NCBI GenBank assembly: GCA_030670015.1
Contig: DAOVCM010000057.1
Span: 1 to 6,317, forward strand
Origin: Candidatus Bathyarchaeota archaeon
GTDB lineage: Archaea > Thermoproteota > Bathyarchaeia > TCS64
Length of the DNA stretch: 6,317 nucleotides
Reading direction: 5' to 3'
Positions 1-6,026 of this stretch are shown in pieces. Under the pieces are notes generated by a model that did not search any database, had not been told where the DNA came from, and saw nothing but the letters and a program-made list of their open reading frames with translations. Each line of letters opens with the position of its first letter. Position 1 is the stretch's first letter. The position numbers and the translations under genes were made by a program.

Positions 1-510
1 AGGCTCATCTAGTAATAGGACCCTAGGATCCATGACTAAGGCCCTGGCCAACGCTACGCGTTGACTCTCCCCTGCTGACAGCTCATGCGGGAAACGGTTG
101 CCGGCCCACTCCAAATGGACCAGTGATAACATATCTTCAACCTCCCTTCTCACCTCATTACGCTTTACATGCTTCGCCTTGAGCGGATATGCTATGTTTT
201 GGAAGACGTTCATATGAGGCCATAACGCGTAATTCTGGAAGACCATCCCTACTCCCCGCAAATGTGGAGGAACGAATACAGCCCTCTCCTTAGAGAAGAC
301 AAGTTTGTCATCCACGTAAATAGTCCCCTTTTCGGGCATTTCTAAACCTGCAATTGAGCGTAGAATCGTCGTCTTTCCGCATCCGGAGGGGCCCACGATG
401 CCCAATAGCTCTCCTTTCTCGACTTCCAAATCGACGCCGTCCAAGGCGACGGTCTCACCGAACCGCTTTACCAGATCCTCCAGCTTCACTTGTACTTTCA
501 TAACACCCAT
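1..510 (-). CDS. ABC transporter ATP-binding protein, FbpC/PotA-like (3' end off the window)
   Basis: This is the cytoplasmic ATPase that powers the importer encoded just upstream; only the first 170 residues are in the window. Visible motifs in order are Walker A GPSGCGKTT (about residues 43-51), the Q-loop region GMVFQNYALWPHM, the signature LSAGESQR (an LSGGQ variant) and Walker B VLLLDEP, where base 1 cuts the gene. The PPHLRGVGMVFQ stretch before the Q-loop is typical of the iron/spermidine/thiamine importer ATPases. The D-loop, H-loop and any C-terminal regulatory domain lie outside. Two starts compete. ATG at 510 has GGAGG at 520-524 with a 9-base spacer. ATG at 501 forms an ATGA overlap with the permease stop but has no well-spaced ribosome site. 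I chose 510, which gives a 13-base overlap with the permease. The family is certain; the substrate cannot be read from this subunit. Confidence 0.96.
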   Translation of the reverse strand, partial: MGVMKVQVKLEDLVKRFGETVALDGVDLEVEKGELLGIVGPSGCGKTTILRSIAGLEMPEKGTIYVDDKLVFSKERAVFVPPHLRGVGMVFQNYALWPHMNVFQNIAYPLKAKHVKRNEVRREVEDMLSLVHLEWAGNRFPHELSAGESQRVALARALVMDPRVLLLDEP

Positions 511-2222
511 ATTCTCTTGCCTCCGAGCCGTTCCACGATCAATTGGCCGACGATTGTCATCGCGATCACGATCACAGACATGGCTGAGATCACCTCGAGT
601 CCACCCGAGGAAGACCTCAATGAGAGAAGAAGGAAGCCGACGGTCTCTGTACCCTGGGTGTATAACATGGTGGATAAGGGAATCTCTCTGATCGCTATAA
701 GGAAACTAAGGATCCAGCCGGTCCATATCCCTGGCATCATCAAGGGAATGGTGATGTCCCTCATCGTCTTTGTCCAGGAACCCCCGGATACCCAGCCGGC
801 TTCCTCCAGCGTCGGATCTAAATTCCTTAAGAGCCCTGAAACGTTGCTTAGGGCGTGAGGGGTACAAGCTACTACATAGGCGATGATGATGATCCATGGC
901 GTGTTATATAGCGGGAGTGGGGGCTTGGTCCAGGCGAGAATACATGCACAAGCTAGAACCGGTCCAGGTATGGCTAAGGGCATCGTCGCCAGAAAGTCCA
1001 ATATCCTTCGCCCCTTGATCTTTGTCCTGGTGGAGATGTATGAGCTGAATAAGCCAATAGCGATGGCTGCGGTTGCTGATAGACCTGCGAACATCAAACT
1101 ATTTCCCATTGCCCTGGCGGTTAGCCCCTCAGAGAGCATCTTCCCATAATTTCCCAAGGTGAGGTTTTCCAGAATTGGTTTTATCCCCCACACCTTAAGA
1201 AAGGAGAATAGGAGGATTGAGCCCATAGGGAGAAGTATGGTGACGGATGTGAACATGAAAAGAGCTGCGGTTGCGGGTATCCTCCATCTACCTAGCGAGA
1301 TTAAGACCGGCCTCCTGCTCCCAAATGTTATTCCAGTGTACCTCTTTCCTCTCAACAGCGCATGATGGATGAGGAGAGAGATACCGGCGAGAATCACCGA
1401 TATGACTGATATTGCGCAGGCCATTCGAACATCGTAGTGGCTGAGCTCGGCGTAAATCCTAGTTGTAAGCACGTAATTACCTGTGGGAAGACAAATTGCG
1501 GCCGGGACTCCGAAGCACGAGATTGTCCGTAGGAAAACAAGCACGGCCCCAGATAGAATACTTGGAAGAATTAAGGGGAGAGTGATCGTCGTGAATACCC
1601 TTACTCTCGCGCCGCCTGATAAAGCTGCGGCCTCCTCTAGCGAAGGATCAGCGGCACTTAAGGCATTAGATGTGATCAGGAAGACGAGAGGATACAAATG
1701 TATCGTCATGATGATGATGACCCCCTCCAAGGAGTACAGATTGATCGGTGGAGCGCCCAAACTAAGTGCGTTCATCAGAAGAGAGTTGACGTAACCAGAT
1801 CTACCTAGAAGTTGGATCCAGGCGACCGCACCTATGTACGCCGGGGTGATGAAAGTAAGAAGGATAAGTGTTCTAAACACTCTTTTAAAGGGGATGTCGC
1901 TGCGGGTTAGGAGCCAAGCTGTCGCCACTCCCGCCACGGTTGAAAGGACTGTGACCAAGGCCCCTGTGTAAAGGGTGTTGATCAAAGATCGGTAACCCCT
2001 TCCACCGCTTAGTACCTTAAGGTAGTTACTCCATAGGGGCCCCTTCATAGGGAAGCTTTTGATAAGGACCAGTGAAAGGGGGTAGGCGATGAAGACGAGC
2101 AATAACAGGGTCGTGAAGGCCAATGCTATTGCTCTTGGCTCGAAAAGTCTCCCAAGTCTTGTACCTATCTGCACCCTTCTAACCCATGATCGACTCGTAG
2201 GTGTCCCTGATCTCCTTTCCAT
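498..2222 (-). CDS. ABC transporter permease, fused two-domain FbpB/ThiP type
   Basis: This 574-residue integral membrane protein forms the complete translocation path of the importer, with two binding-protein-dependent permease domains fused in one chain. Each half has about six hydrophobic segments and its own EAA coupling loop for the ATPase: LEEAAALSGG...LPLILP at about 195-220 and LEEAGWVSGG...IPLMMPG at about 472-498. The first helix is near 33-55, and a helix near 317-343 opens the second half. Length and layout fit the FbpB/ThiP/2-aminoethylphosphonate permease group, which shares the COG1840-type binding proteins. The gene overlaps the end of the binding-protein gene by 44 bases when started at ATG 2222. 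No good ribosome site precedes that ATG. A GTG at 2174, just past the binding-protein stop, would remove 16 arginine-rich residues and is a plausible alternative. The function class is clear; the transported solute is not. Confidence 0.95.
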   Translation of the reverse strand: MERRSGTPTSRSWVRRVQIGTRLGRLFEPRAIALAFTTLLLLVFIAYPLSLVLIKSFPMKGPLWSNYLKVLSGGRGYRSLINTLYTGALVTVLSTVAGVATAWLLTRSDIPFKRVFRTLILLTFITPAYIGAVAWIQLLGRSGYVNSLLMNALSLGAPPINLYSLEGVIIIMTIHLYPLVFLITSNALSAADPSLEEAAALSGGARVRVFTTITLPLILPSILSGAVLVFLRTISCFGVPAAICLPTGNYVLTTRIYAELSHYDVRMACAISVISVILAGISLLIHHALLRGKRYTGITFGSRRPVLISLGRWRIPATAALFMFTSVTILLPMGSILLFSFLKVWGIKPILENLTLGNYGKMLSEGLTARAMGNSLMFAGLSATAAIAIGLFSSYISTRTKIKGRRILDFLATMPLAIPGPVLACACILAWTKPPLPLYNTPWIIIIAYVVACTPHALSNVSGLLRNLDPTLEEAGWVSGGSWTKTMRDITIPLMMPGIWTGWILSFLIAIREIPLSTMLYTQGTETVGFLLLSLRSSSGGLEVISAMSVIVIAMTIVGQLIVERLGGKRIWVL

Positions 2223-3195
2223 TTTCGTGGGCCCATACCCAGGGGATTGATATCGAAGTTATCTTCTCAGGCACGCCCCCAGGTAGAGGCAGCCCCTCTC
2301 TCACAGGGATGTAACCATACTTTGTGGCGATTTTCTGTCCCTCCTCAGAGAGGGCGAAGTCGAAAAACTTCTTGGCCAGTTCAGTGCTCTTTTCGGAGCG
2401 CTTTTCATCCTGTATAATAGCGATAGGTCTCGGTATTTTTATTGCGCCCTCCTCGAGCCATATGATCTTTAAAGGGCTTTCTACGCCTTCCTTTTTGGCC
2501 TTATTTATCGTCCTGAGAGCCGCGTCGAGAGGACATATTCCAACCCAAACCTCGCCTGATGTAACTTTCTCGACGACCATCATAGCCGTGTCAACAAGTA
2601 TCGCATCATTTTCCTTCAGCTCCCTATAAAATTCCCAGCCAAGGTCGGATTGGTTTACTAGGCCACATGTGATGGCAAATGCAGTGGCACACGTTGCAGC
2701 ATTCGGGATCGCTATCTTCCTATTCCATTCAGGTTCTGTCAACTCCTTCCATGAGGAAGGAGGTTCAGATACTTTCTCCTTGTTATATGCGATCACGGCA
2801 TATCGGCCATTTGCTAACGTGAAGTATTTTTCCACCATAATGTACTCGCTTTTCATCCAAGCCTCTTCAGGGGAGTTATACCACAGAAGCTGCCCTTTTT
2901 CCTCCAACATCATGTAGAGGAGCGGCTCGGCGCCGTATATCACGTCTGCATTTATGTCACCTGCCTCCATCTCGACCCTTAACCTTCGACACCAAGGACC
3001 GCTAACCATTTCTAGTATATCTCCATGCTCTTCTTCAAACGCGGATTCCAGCGCATCCGCCAACGGCTCAGGGCTCATATAAACTGTAATGTGAGCCTCC
3101 TCTGCCGGCCCCATAGAAAGAAAGTATATCCAGTATGCCGCACCTGCAATTAGGACCACGACCATACCTATTGTTAACGGTATTCTCCATTTCAT
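2179..3195 (-). CDS. ABC transporter substrate-binding protein, COG1840 (FbpA/ThiB-like) family
   Basis: This 338-residue extracytoplasmic solute receptor is the first gene of the importer operon. Residues 1-28 form a signal or anchor (MKWR followed by a long hydrophobic stretch). No lipobox cysteine follows, so it is probably tethered by the uncleaved helix or released by signal peptidase I; uncleaved anchors are common in archaeal binding proteins. The mature part begins AHITVYMSPEPLADAL, the usual first strand and helix of the fold. Family landmarks follow: NADVIYGAEPL (82-92), the hinge-side VIAYNKEKV (134-142), WNRKIAIPNAATCATAF (157-173), SGEVWVGICPLDAAL (213-227), WLEEGAIKIPRPIAII (246-261) and the C-terminal ALSEEGQKIATKYGYIPVRE. 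Iron-binding relatives carry an adjacent tyrosine pair around the place where this protein has CPLDAAL, and I see no YY here. Ferric iron is therefore not supported; a phosphonate, phosphate ester or other small anion are alternatives. The ATG at 3195 lacks a strong ribosome site, which fits a short-leader transcript. Confidence 0.92.
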   Translation of the reverse strand: MKWRIPLTIGMVVVLIAGAAYWIYFLSMGPAEEAHITVYMSPEPLADALESAFEEEHGDILEMVSGPWCRRLRVEMEAGDINADVIYGAEPLLYMMLEEKGQLLWYNSPEEAWMKSEYIMVEKYFTLANGRYAVIAYNKEKVSEPPSSWKELTEPEWNRKIAIPNAATCATAFAITCGLVNQSDLGWEFYRELKENDAILVDTAMMVVEKVTSGEVWVGICPLDAALRTINKAKKEGVESPLKIIWLEEGAIKIPRPIAIIQDEKRSEKSTELAKKFFDFALSEEGQKIATKYGYIPVREGLPLPGGVPEKITSISIPWVWAHENGKEIRDTYESIMG

Positions 3196-3216
3196 TTATA
3201 CTTACACCCATTTGGT

Positions 3217-3233
3217 TATTAACGCCGTGAAAA
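3217..3233. promoter_or_regulatory. Degenerate palindrome TATTAAC-gcc-GTGAAAA, possible operator
   Basis: The left arm TATTAAC is identical to the left arm of the perfect palindrome at 5905-5921. After the same 3-base gap the right arm matches at five of seven positions. The site overlaps the putative TATA region of the importer operon, where a bound repressor would block initiation. With one arm imperfect, this could be chance. Confidence 0.25.
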
Positions 3234-3240
3234 TATACTT
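3227..3240 (-). promoter_or_regulatory. Putative TATA-box region for the importer operon
   Basis: Read on the minus strand, AAGTATATTTTCAC lies about 32-45 bases before the ATG at 3195. An archaeal TATA box here would place the transcript start roughly 10-20 bases before the ATG, giving a very short leader. That agrees with the absence of a strong ribosome site. It is a weak consensus in AT-rich DNA, so the assignment is tentative. Confidence 0.35.
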
Positions 3241-3265
3241 CATATTAGGGTTTCTTAGAGTTTAT

Positions 3266-3280
3266 CCTAACAAGGTTAGG
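3266..3280. promoter_or_regulatory. Perfect palindrome CCTAAC-aag-GTTAGG, candidate operator
   Basis: Two perfect 6-base arms are separated by 3 bases, lying 71-85 bases before the importer's first ATG. The size and symmetry suit a dimeric winged-helix or helix-turn-helix regulator. Its core TAAC-AAG-GTTA matches the core TAAC-AAT-GTTA of the palindrome upstream of the GNAT-MFS operon. The words CCTAAC and GTTAGG also occur in the DtxR/IdeR metal-repressor consensus, but there the arms are arranged differently, so metal control is only a suggestion. Confidence 0.45.
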
Positions 3281-3360
3281 CGAATAAGAAAAACCAAAAT
3301 AAATACGAAGTCTACTTCCTACTTTAACAGATATGAACTTCTATGCTAAATCTTAGACAA

Positions 3361-3405
3361 AGTTTCGCTTAATTGAGCCTAAATCTGCTTCAATCGAGCG
3401 AAATT
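3361..3405. repeat. Long imperfect inverted repeat (hairpin)
   Basis: The arm TTTCGCT at 3363-3369 pairs perfectly with AGCGAAA at 3397-3403. On the same axis, ATTGA at 3372-3376 pairs with TCAAT at 3390-3394, with a wobble and one mismatch between the two blocks. That leaves a loop of about 13 bases. No T-run follows on either strand, so it is not an obvious intrinsic terminator. It could be an RNA structure, a second barrier to read-through or a protein-binding site. Confidence 0.5.
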
Positions 3406-3446
3406 AAAAGACCGAAGACGATAATTCCAGCAATCTTCTAAGGTCT
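3401..3446 (-). terminator. Probable terminator of the GNAT-MFS operon
   Basis: On the minus strand, AGACC (3446-3442), a 3-base bulge and GAAGA (3438-3434) pair with TCTTC (3418-3414) and GGTCT (3413-3409). This makes a ten-base-pair stem with a 15-base loop. It is followed directly by TTTTAATTT at 3409-3401. The structure begins about 80 bases after the MFS stop. A stem with a U-rich tail would stop bacterial polymerase, and the T-rich tail alone can stop archaeal polymerase. The bulge and modest GC content make it moderate in strength. Confidence 0.5.
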
Positions 3447-3526
3447 CATAAACCCTAGACTCTCCTTCTTCAACACATAAAACCTGTCAATTGAGAATGA
3501 GATAGGCCTTCACGGATTCATACTAC

Positions 3527-4804
3527 TTAGCTTGCCTTTTCTTCTTTGTCGTCTTTATGTTTGAAGACCGCGTAGAAGATCGCTGTAGACGAGGCGTACA
3601 GGGATGCAGAGATGAAGAGGTTTAGGTCCAGAAACGTGTGTTCCATCACGTATCCCGCGACGGGGCGAATGGCGGCAAGCGGTATCTGCCAGGAAGCCGT
3701 CACTATGGCGTTAACCGATGCTCGCTCTTCTTCTGGTATCAATCCCATCAGATAAGAGGTCTGAACTGGACCGGACATAACTATCAAGAACAGTCGAAGG
3801 AGGAAGAAGACCGACGCGACTGTGAAGTTAGGCGATAAGGCAATTAAAATCAAAGCTGCAATAGCCGCCCCCTGCGTGTAAACTGTTGTCTTCACGCTTC
3901 CGATTTTTTCAGCGATCTTCGGGGCGATAATGGAAGATATTGCCATTCCAATCTGAGAAACGGCGAAGGTGACGCCTACGAGCGAGAGGGCTACCCCAAA
4001 CTTTTTTGTGAAATACAGGGAAAACCATGGAGCCGTGAAACCGGACCCAAGAAACATCAAAACCTGTGTGAAAGAAAACCACCCCGTCACCCGCCAAGAC
4101 TTAAGGTTCATTAAACGCATTTTTCTGCGGTCGTGCTGTCTCTTGCTTTCTTTTATGAGGAGTGAGGTAAAAACGGATGTAAAGAATATGAATGCAGCGA
4201 CGAGGAATACACACCTGATTGCATACGTGTACTCGAAGCCATAGAGAGATGTCAGCGCCTCTGGGATGCCGCCTATCAGCTTTCCGATGAGAAGGCCTAT
4301 TGAGTATCCGAAGAAGGACAGCCCCATCACGTATTTTCTTTTCTCCTCCGTCGCCTTCTCGGATATGAGCGGATAAAATGGGGGCCAGTAGAGTGCTATG
4401 CCTACTCCTCTAACAAGTTCTGCAAGGCAAAACACTGTGAAATCTGTCGCTACAAAATATATCGCATAAGAGATTACAGATAGCAAGGTGCCTAACAGTA
4501 TGAAGCGTTTCCTGCCGTATCGGTCTGCCAACATCCCGAAGGGAATCGATAAGAAGGCTGAGGTTAAGAGGGCTACCATCATTACGAAACCGATTTGTGT
4601 CCAATCCATTCCCAATATGTCAAGGTAGGGTGCGATTACGATGCCCCAGAACCCTTCGGATATGCTCCATAGAGTGTTTGCGAGAATGAGCAGCTTCGCG
4701 TCCCTTTCAAACCCAGAGTATGACGCGAAGAAACTCTTTGCAACAGTCGATATACTCCTATCCCTTATCAAATCGAAGGTCTTTTTCTCGGCCATGATCC
4801 TCAT
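3527..4804 (-). CDS. Major facilitator superfamily (MFS) transporter
   Basis: This 425-residue membrane transporter has about twelve hydrophobic segments and a charged central loop (LIKESKRQHDRRKMRL, about 216-231) between two six-helix halves. The diagnostic MFS motif A, GMLADRYGRKR, lies at 90-100 between helices 2 and 3. In the second half, GLIPEEERASVNAIVTASWQ (354-373) resembles the matching loop of drug-efflux-like MFS proteins. The C-terminus is short, charged and cytoplasmic (KHKDDKEEKAS). Motif A and overall resemblance favour a proton-coupled exporter of small molecules, but direction and substrate are inference. Its ATG overlaps the TGA of the acetyltransferase gene in an ATGA arrangement, so translation is probably coupled. 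A second in-frame ATG lies three codons downstream at 4795. The partner suggests that the transported compound may be one that is acetylated, or the pairing may be incidental. Confidence 0.94.
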   Translation of the reverse strand: MRIMAEKKTFDLIRDRSISTVAKSFFASYSGFERDAKLLILANTLWSISEGFWGIVIAPYLDILGMDWTQIGFVMMVALLTSAFLSIPFGMLADRYGRKRFILLGTLLSVISYAIYFVATDFTVFCLAELVRGVGIALYWPPFYPLISEKATEEKRKYVMGLSFFGYSIGLLIGKLIGGIPEALTSLYGFEYTYAIRCVFLVAAFIFFTSVFTSLLIKESKRQHDRRKMRLMNLKSWRVTGWFSFTQVLMFLGSGFTAPWFSLYFTKKFGVALSLVGVTFAVSQIGMAISSIIAPKIAEKIGSVKTTVYTQGAAIAALILIALSPNFTVASVFFLLRLFLIVMSGPVQTSYLMGLIPEEERASVNAIVTASWQIPLAAIRPVAGYVMEHTFLDLNLFISASLYASSTAIFYAVFKHKDDKEEKAS

Positions 4805-5763
4805 CTTCTTTTATCTACAGGAAAGTGATGAAGAATAGCCAATGCAGGTCCAATGACCCTCTTCAGAACGGGGCGAAAACCTAGCTTCAAATAGAACGGG
4901 TTAGACATGGGCGATGCGGTGATGCTCTCGACAAACACCAACTCAGGCACATTCTCCTGCGCTTCCAGTTCAGCAAGCATATGGGCAACCAGGGTGCTGC
5001 CGACTCCCTGACGCCTCGCGTTCTCTGTCACCACCATGGAACCAATCACAACGTATTCCTCAGGACGATGGATTCTCTTCCCCTCATGTGTGACAAAGTA
5101 GCTGATGTATCCCACAGGCCGCGTCCCATGGAAGGCCATGTTTACGACAACTCCCATTTCAAGCCATTTCGGCAGTTCCTTCTCCGCCTCGCGGCGCTTG
5201 AAAGCCCTTAAATCAATTTCTTTATGCGAGACTTCAGGTACGAAGCTGTAGTCGGTTTCGGTCAACTCTGTGGAAAAATCAATGAATGCGTCGATGTCTT
5301 CTAGTGTGTAACGGCGTACGCGAATGTCCTTATTGGCTTTAACCTCTATTTCTGAGAGGGGACAGCGATAGTAGGTATACCTTGGATGAAAGCCCTGCGT
5401 TATCAATTGCTCTGAGACCTCCGGCCAGGCGGTCAGGAATAAGGGCATTGCTCTACGGTTCTGAACGTTGGAGTGCAAGTCTTTAGCAGCCTCGATAGCT
5501 TGTTCGGGGCTGTGGGTCCACACCCAGCCTTCCCAGTAGTCTGGTGGATTATACATCAATCTCAGGTCATCGGATCCTAGGTGAATGGGATAGGCGGCGA
5601 CGCATACTTCTTGATCACAAGATAGGACACCATCCTCTTGTTGCGCTTTTTCGACTATCTTTGTAAGTGCTTCAGTTGGGCGTGGATGGATCAACTCTCC
5701 TTGAGCGTGCAGCGTAACGCATAGCTGCTCTATGACCTGAATAGGGGATTCTGATTGCTTCAA
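4801..5763 (-). CDS. GNAT-family N-acetyltransferase
   Basis: This 320-residue protein probably transfers an acetyl group from acetyl-CoA to an amine on a small molecule or protein; the substrate is unknown. The catalytic GNAT fold occupies about 147-300. It begins with DIRVRRYTLEDIDAFIDF, continues through VGYISYFV and VIGSMVVTENARRQGVGSTL, where RRQGVG (250-255) is the pyrophosphate-binding R/Q-x-x-G-x-G loop, and ends with NPFYLKLGFRPV, the usual last helix and strand. Residues 1-145 are not a motif I recognise. At about 145 residues they could be a degenerate second GNAT fold, since tandem GNATs of this length exist. The start codon is TTG at 5763, preceded by AAGGAAG at 5773-5779 with a 9-base gap; the next in-frame ATG would remove most of the N-terminal region. 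It is the first gene of a two-gene operon with the MFS transporter, overlapping it by four bases. Confidence 0.9.
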   Translation of the reverse strand: MKQSESPIQVIEQLCVTLHAQGELIHPRPTEALTKIVEKAQQEDGVLSCDQEVCVAAYPIHLGSDDLRLMYNPPDYWEGWVWTHSPEQAIEAAKDLHSNVQNRRAMPLFLTAWPEVSEQLITQGFHPRYTYYRCPLSEIEVKANKDIRVRRYTLEDIDAFIDFSTELTETDYSFVPEVSHKEIDLRAFKRREAEKELPKWLEMGVVVNMAFHGTRPVGYISYFVTHEGKRIHRPEEYVVIGSMVVTENARRQGVGSTLVAHMLAELEAQENVPELVFVESITASPMSNPFYLKLGFRPVLKRVIGPALAILHHFPVDKRR

Positions 5764-5852
5764 TATTTTCTACTTCCTTTTTGTTCCTCTATTGATTCAC
5801 TGCAAATAGCACTACCTTAAAGCCTGACTCTCTCCAACAAGATCAGTTCAAC

Positions 5853-5868
5853 TCTATAGATAGATTTC
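5853..5868 (-). promoter_or_regulatory. Possible promoter of the GNAT-MFS operon
   Basis: On the minus strand, GAAATCTATCTATAGA reads as a purine-rich BRE-like element followed by a TATA-like stretch, about 90-105 bases before the TTG start. It would give a leader of roughly 70 bases that contains the AAGGAAG ribosome site. The two palindromes lie just upstream of it. The match is weak, and another TATA-like stretch near 5815-5823 is an alternative. Confidence 0.25.
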
Positions 5869-5888
5869 AAACTCTGTTGCCCACACCT

Positions 5889-5906
5889 TACCTGTAATTT
5901 CAGGTA
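5889..5906. promoter_or_regulatory. Palindrome TACCTG-taattt-CAGGTA
   Basis: Two perfect 6-base arms surround a 6-base AT spacer. It directly abuts, and shares two bases with, the palindrome at 5905-5921. It lies upstream of the GNAT-MFS operon and downstream of the DUF2249 gene. It could be an operator for a dimeric regulator; as an RNA hairpin it would be weak. Confidence 0.4.
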
Positions 5907-5921
5907 TTAACAATGTTAATA
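5905..5921. promoter_or_regulatory. Perfect palindrome TATTAAC-aat-GTTAATA, candidate operator
   Basis: Two perfect 7-base arms are separated by 3 bases, about 140-160 bases before the GNAT start codon. The core TAAC-AAT-GTTA matches the palindrome at 3266-3280 upstream of the importer operon in sequence, symmetry and spacer length. A common DNA-binding regulator for both operons is the simplest explanation, though AT-rich spacers produce some palindromes by chance. Confidence 0.45.
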
Positions 5922-5953
5922 TTTCCAATTTAGATGCATTAATAGACTACCCT

Positions 5954-5959
5954 AAAAAA
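5954..5959 (-). terminator. T6 run after the DUF2249 gene, possible terminator
   Basis: Six consecutive T on the minus strand lie about 70 bases after the DUF2249 stop and before the GNAT-MFS control region. Archaeal polymerase can terminate at such T-runs without a hairpin. I find no convincing GC-rich stem immediately before it. The arms CCAATT (5925-5930) and AATTGG (5958-5963) flank the area as an additional inverted repeat. Confidence 0.35.
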
Positions 5960-6026
5960 TTGGATATTCTGGGAAAACAGGGAGCCTAAGGTGCGCTTTA
6001 ATGTCGGGCGCTTGGATGTTGACAGT

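Larger units (their letters stand above)
3196..3526. other. AT-rich intergenic region between importer operon and MFS gene
   Basis: This 331-bp spacer contains no credible open reading frame on either strand and no tRNA-like fold that I can recognise. It is clearly richer in A+T than the flanking genes. From right to left it holds the terminator-like end of the MFS transcript, a long imperfect hairpin, a perfect 15-bp palindrome, repeated TTAGG/CCTAA words and the probable promoter of the importer operon. These are listed separately. Its length and content suggest a control region, not simple separation. Confidence 0.7.

Noticed and set aside
398..858. Two overlapping plus-strand open frames (97 and 122 codons)
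   Set aside because: They lie opposite the permease and ATPase genes, whose motifs are unmistakable. The translations show no domain-like pattern and are shadow frames.
1706..1721. Short ATGATG tandem repeat, also seen near 882-893
   Set aside because: It simply encodes runs of isoleucine and methionine in transmembrane helices of the permease on the minus strand, so no repeat function is needed.
2179..3195. Naming the operon fbpABC (ferric iron) or thiBPQ (thiamine)
   Set aside because: The family resemblance is general and the iron tyrosine pair is not visible. I could not confirm thiamine-pocket residues either, so gene symbols would overstate the evidence.
3346..3356. CTAA-atc-TTAG, another 3-spaced inverted repeat
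   Set aside because: Its arms are only four bases and the core differs from the TAAC/GTTA pattern, so it is too weak to list as an operator.
3487..3494. 8-bp palindrome TCAATTGA just downstream of the MFS stop
   Set aside because: An 8-bp AT-rich palindrome is expected by chance in a spacer of this composition, and it has no partner copy of the same form.
3196..3526. Possible CRISPR, tRNA or small RNA gene in the 331-bp spacer
   Set aside because: There are no regularly spaced identical repeats and no cloverleaf or conserved T-loop sequence. Only hairpins and short palindromes are visible.
4981..5211. Plus-strand open frame of 76 codons inside the GNAT gene
   Set aside because: It is antisense to the acetyl-CoA-binding core of the GNAT gene, and its product looks like a random translation with no recognisable motif.
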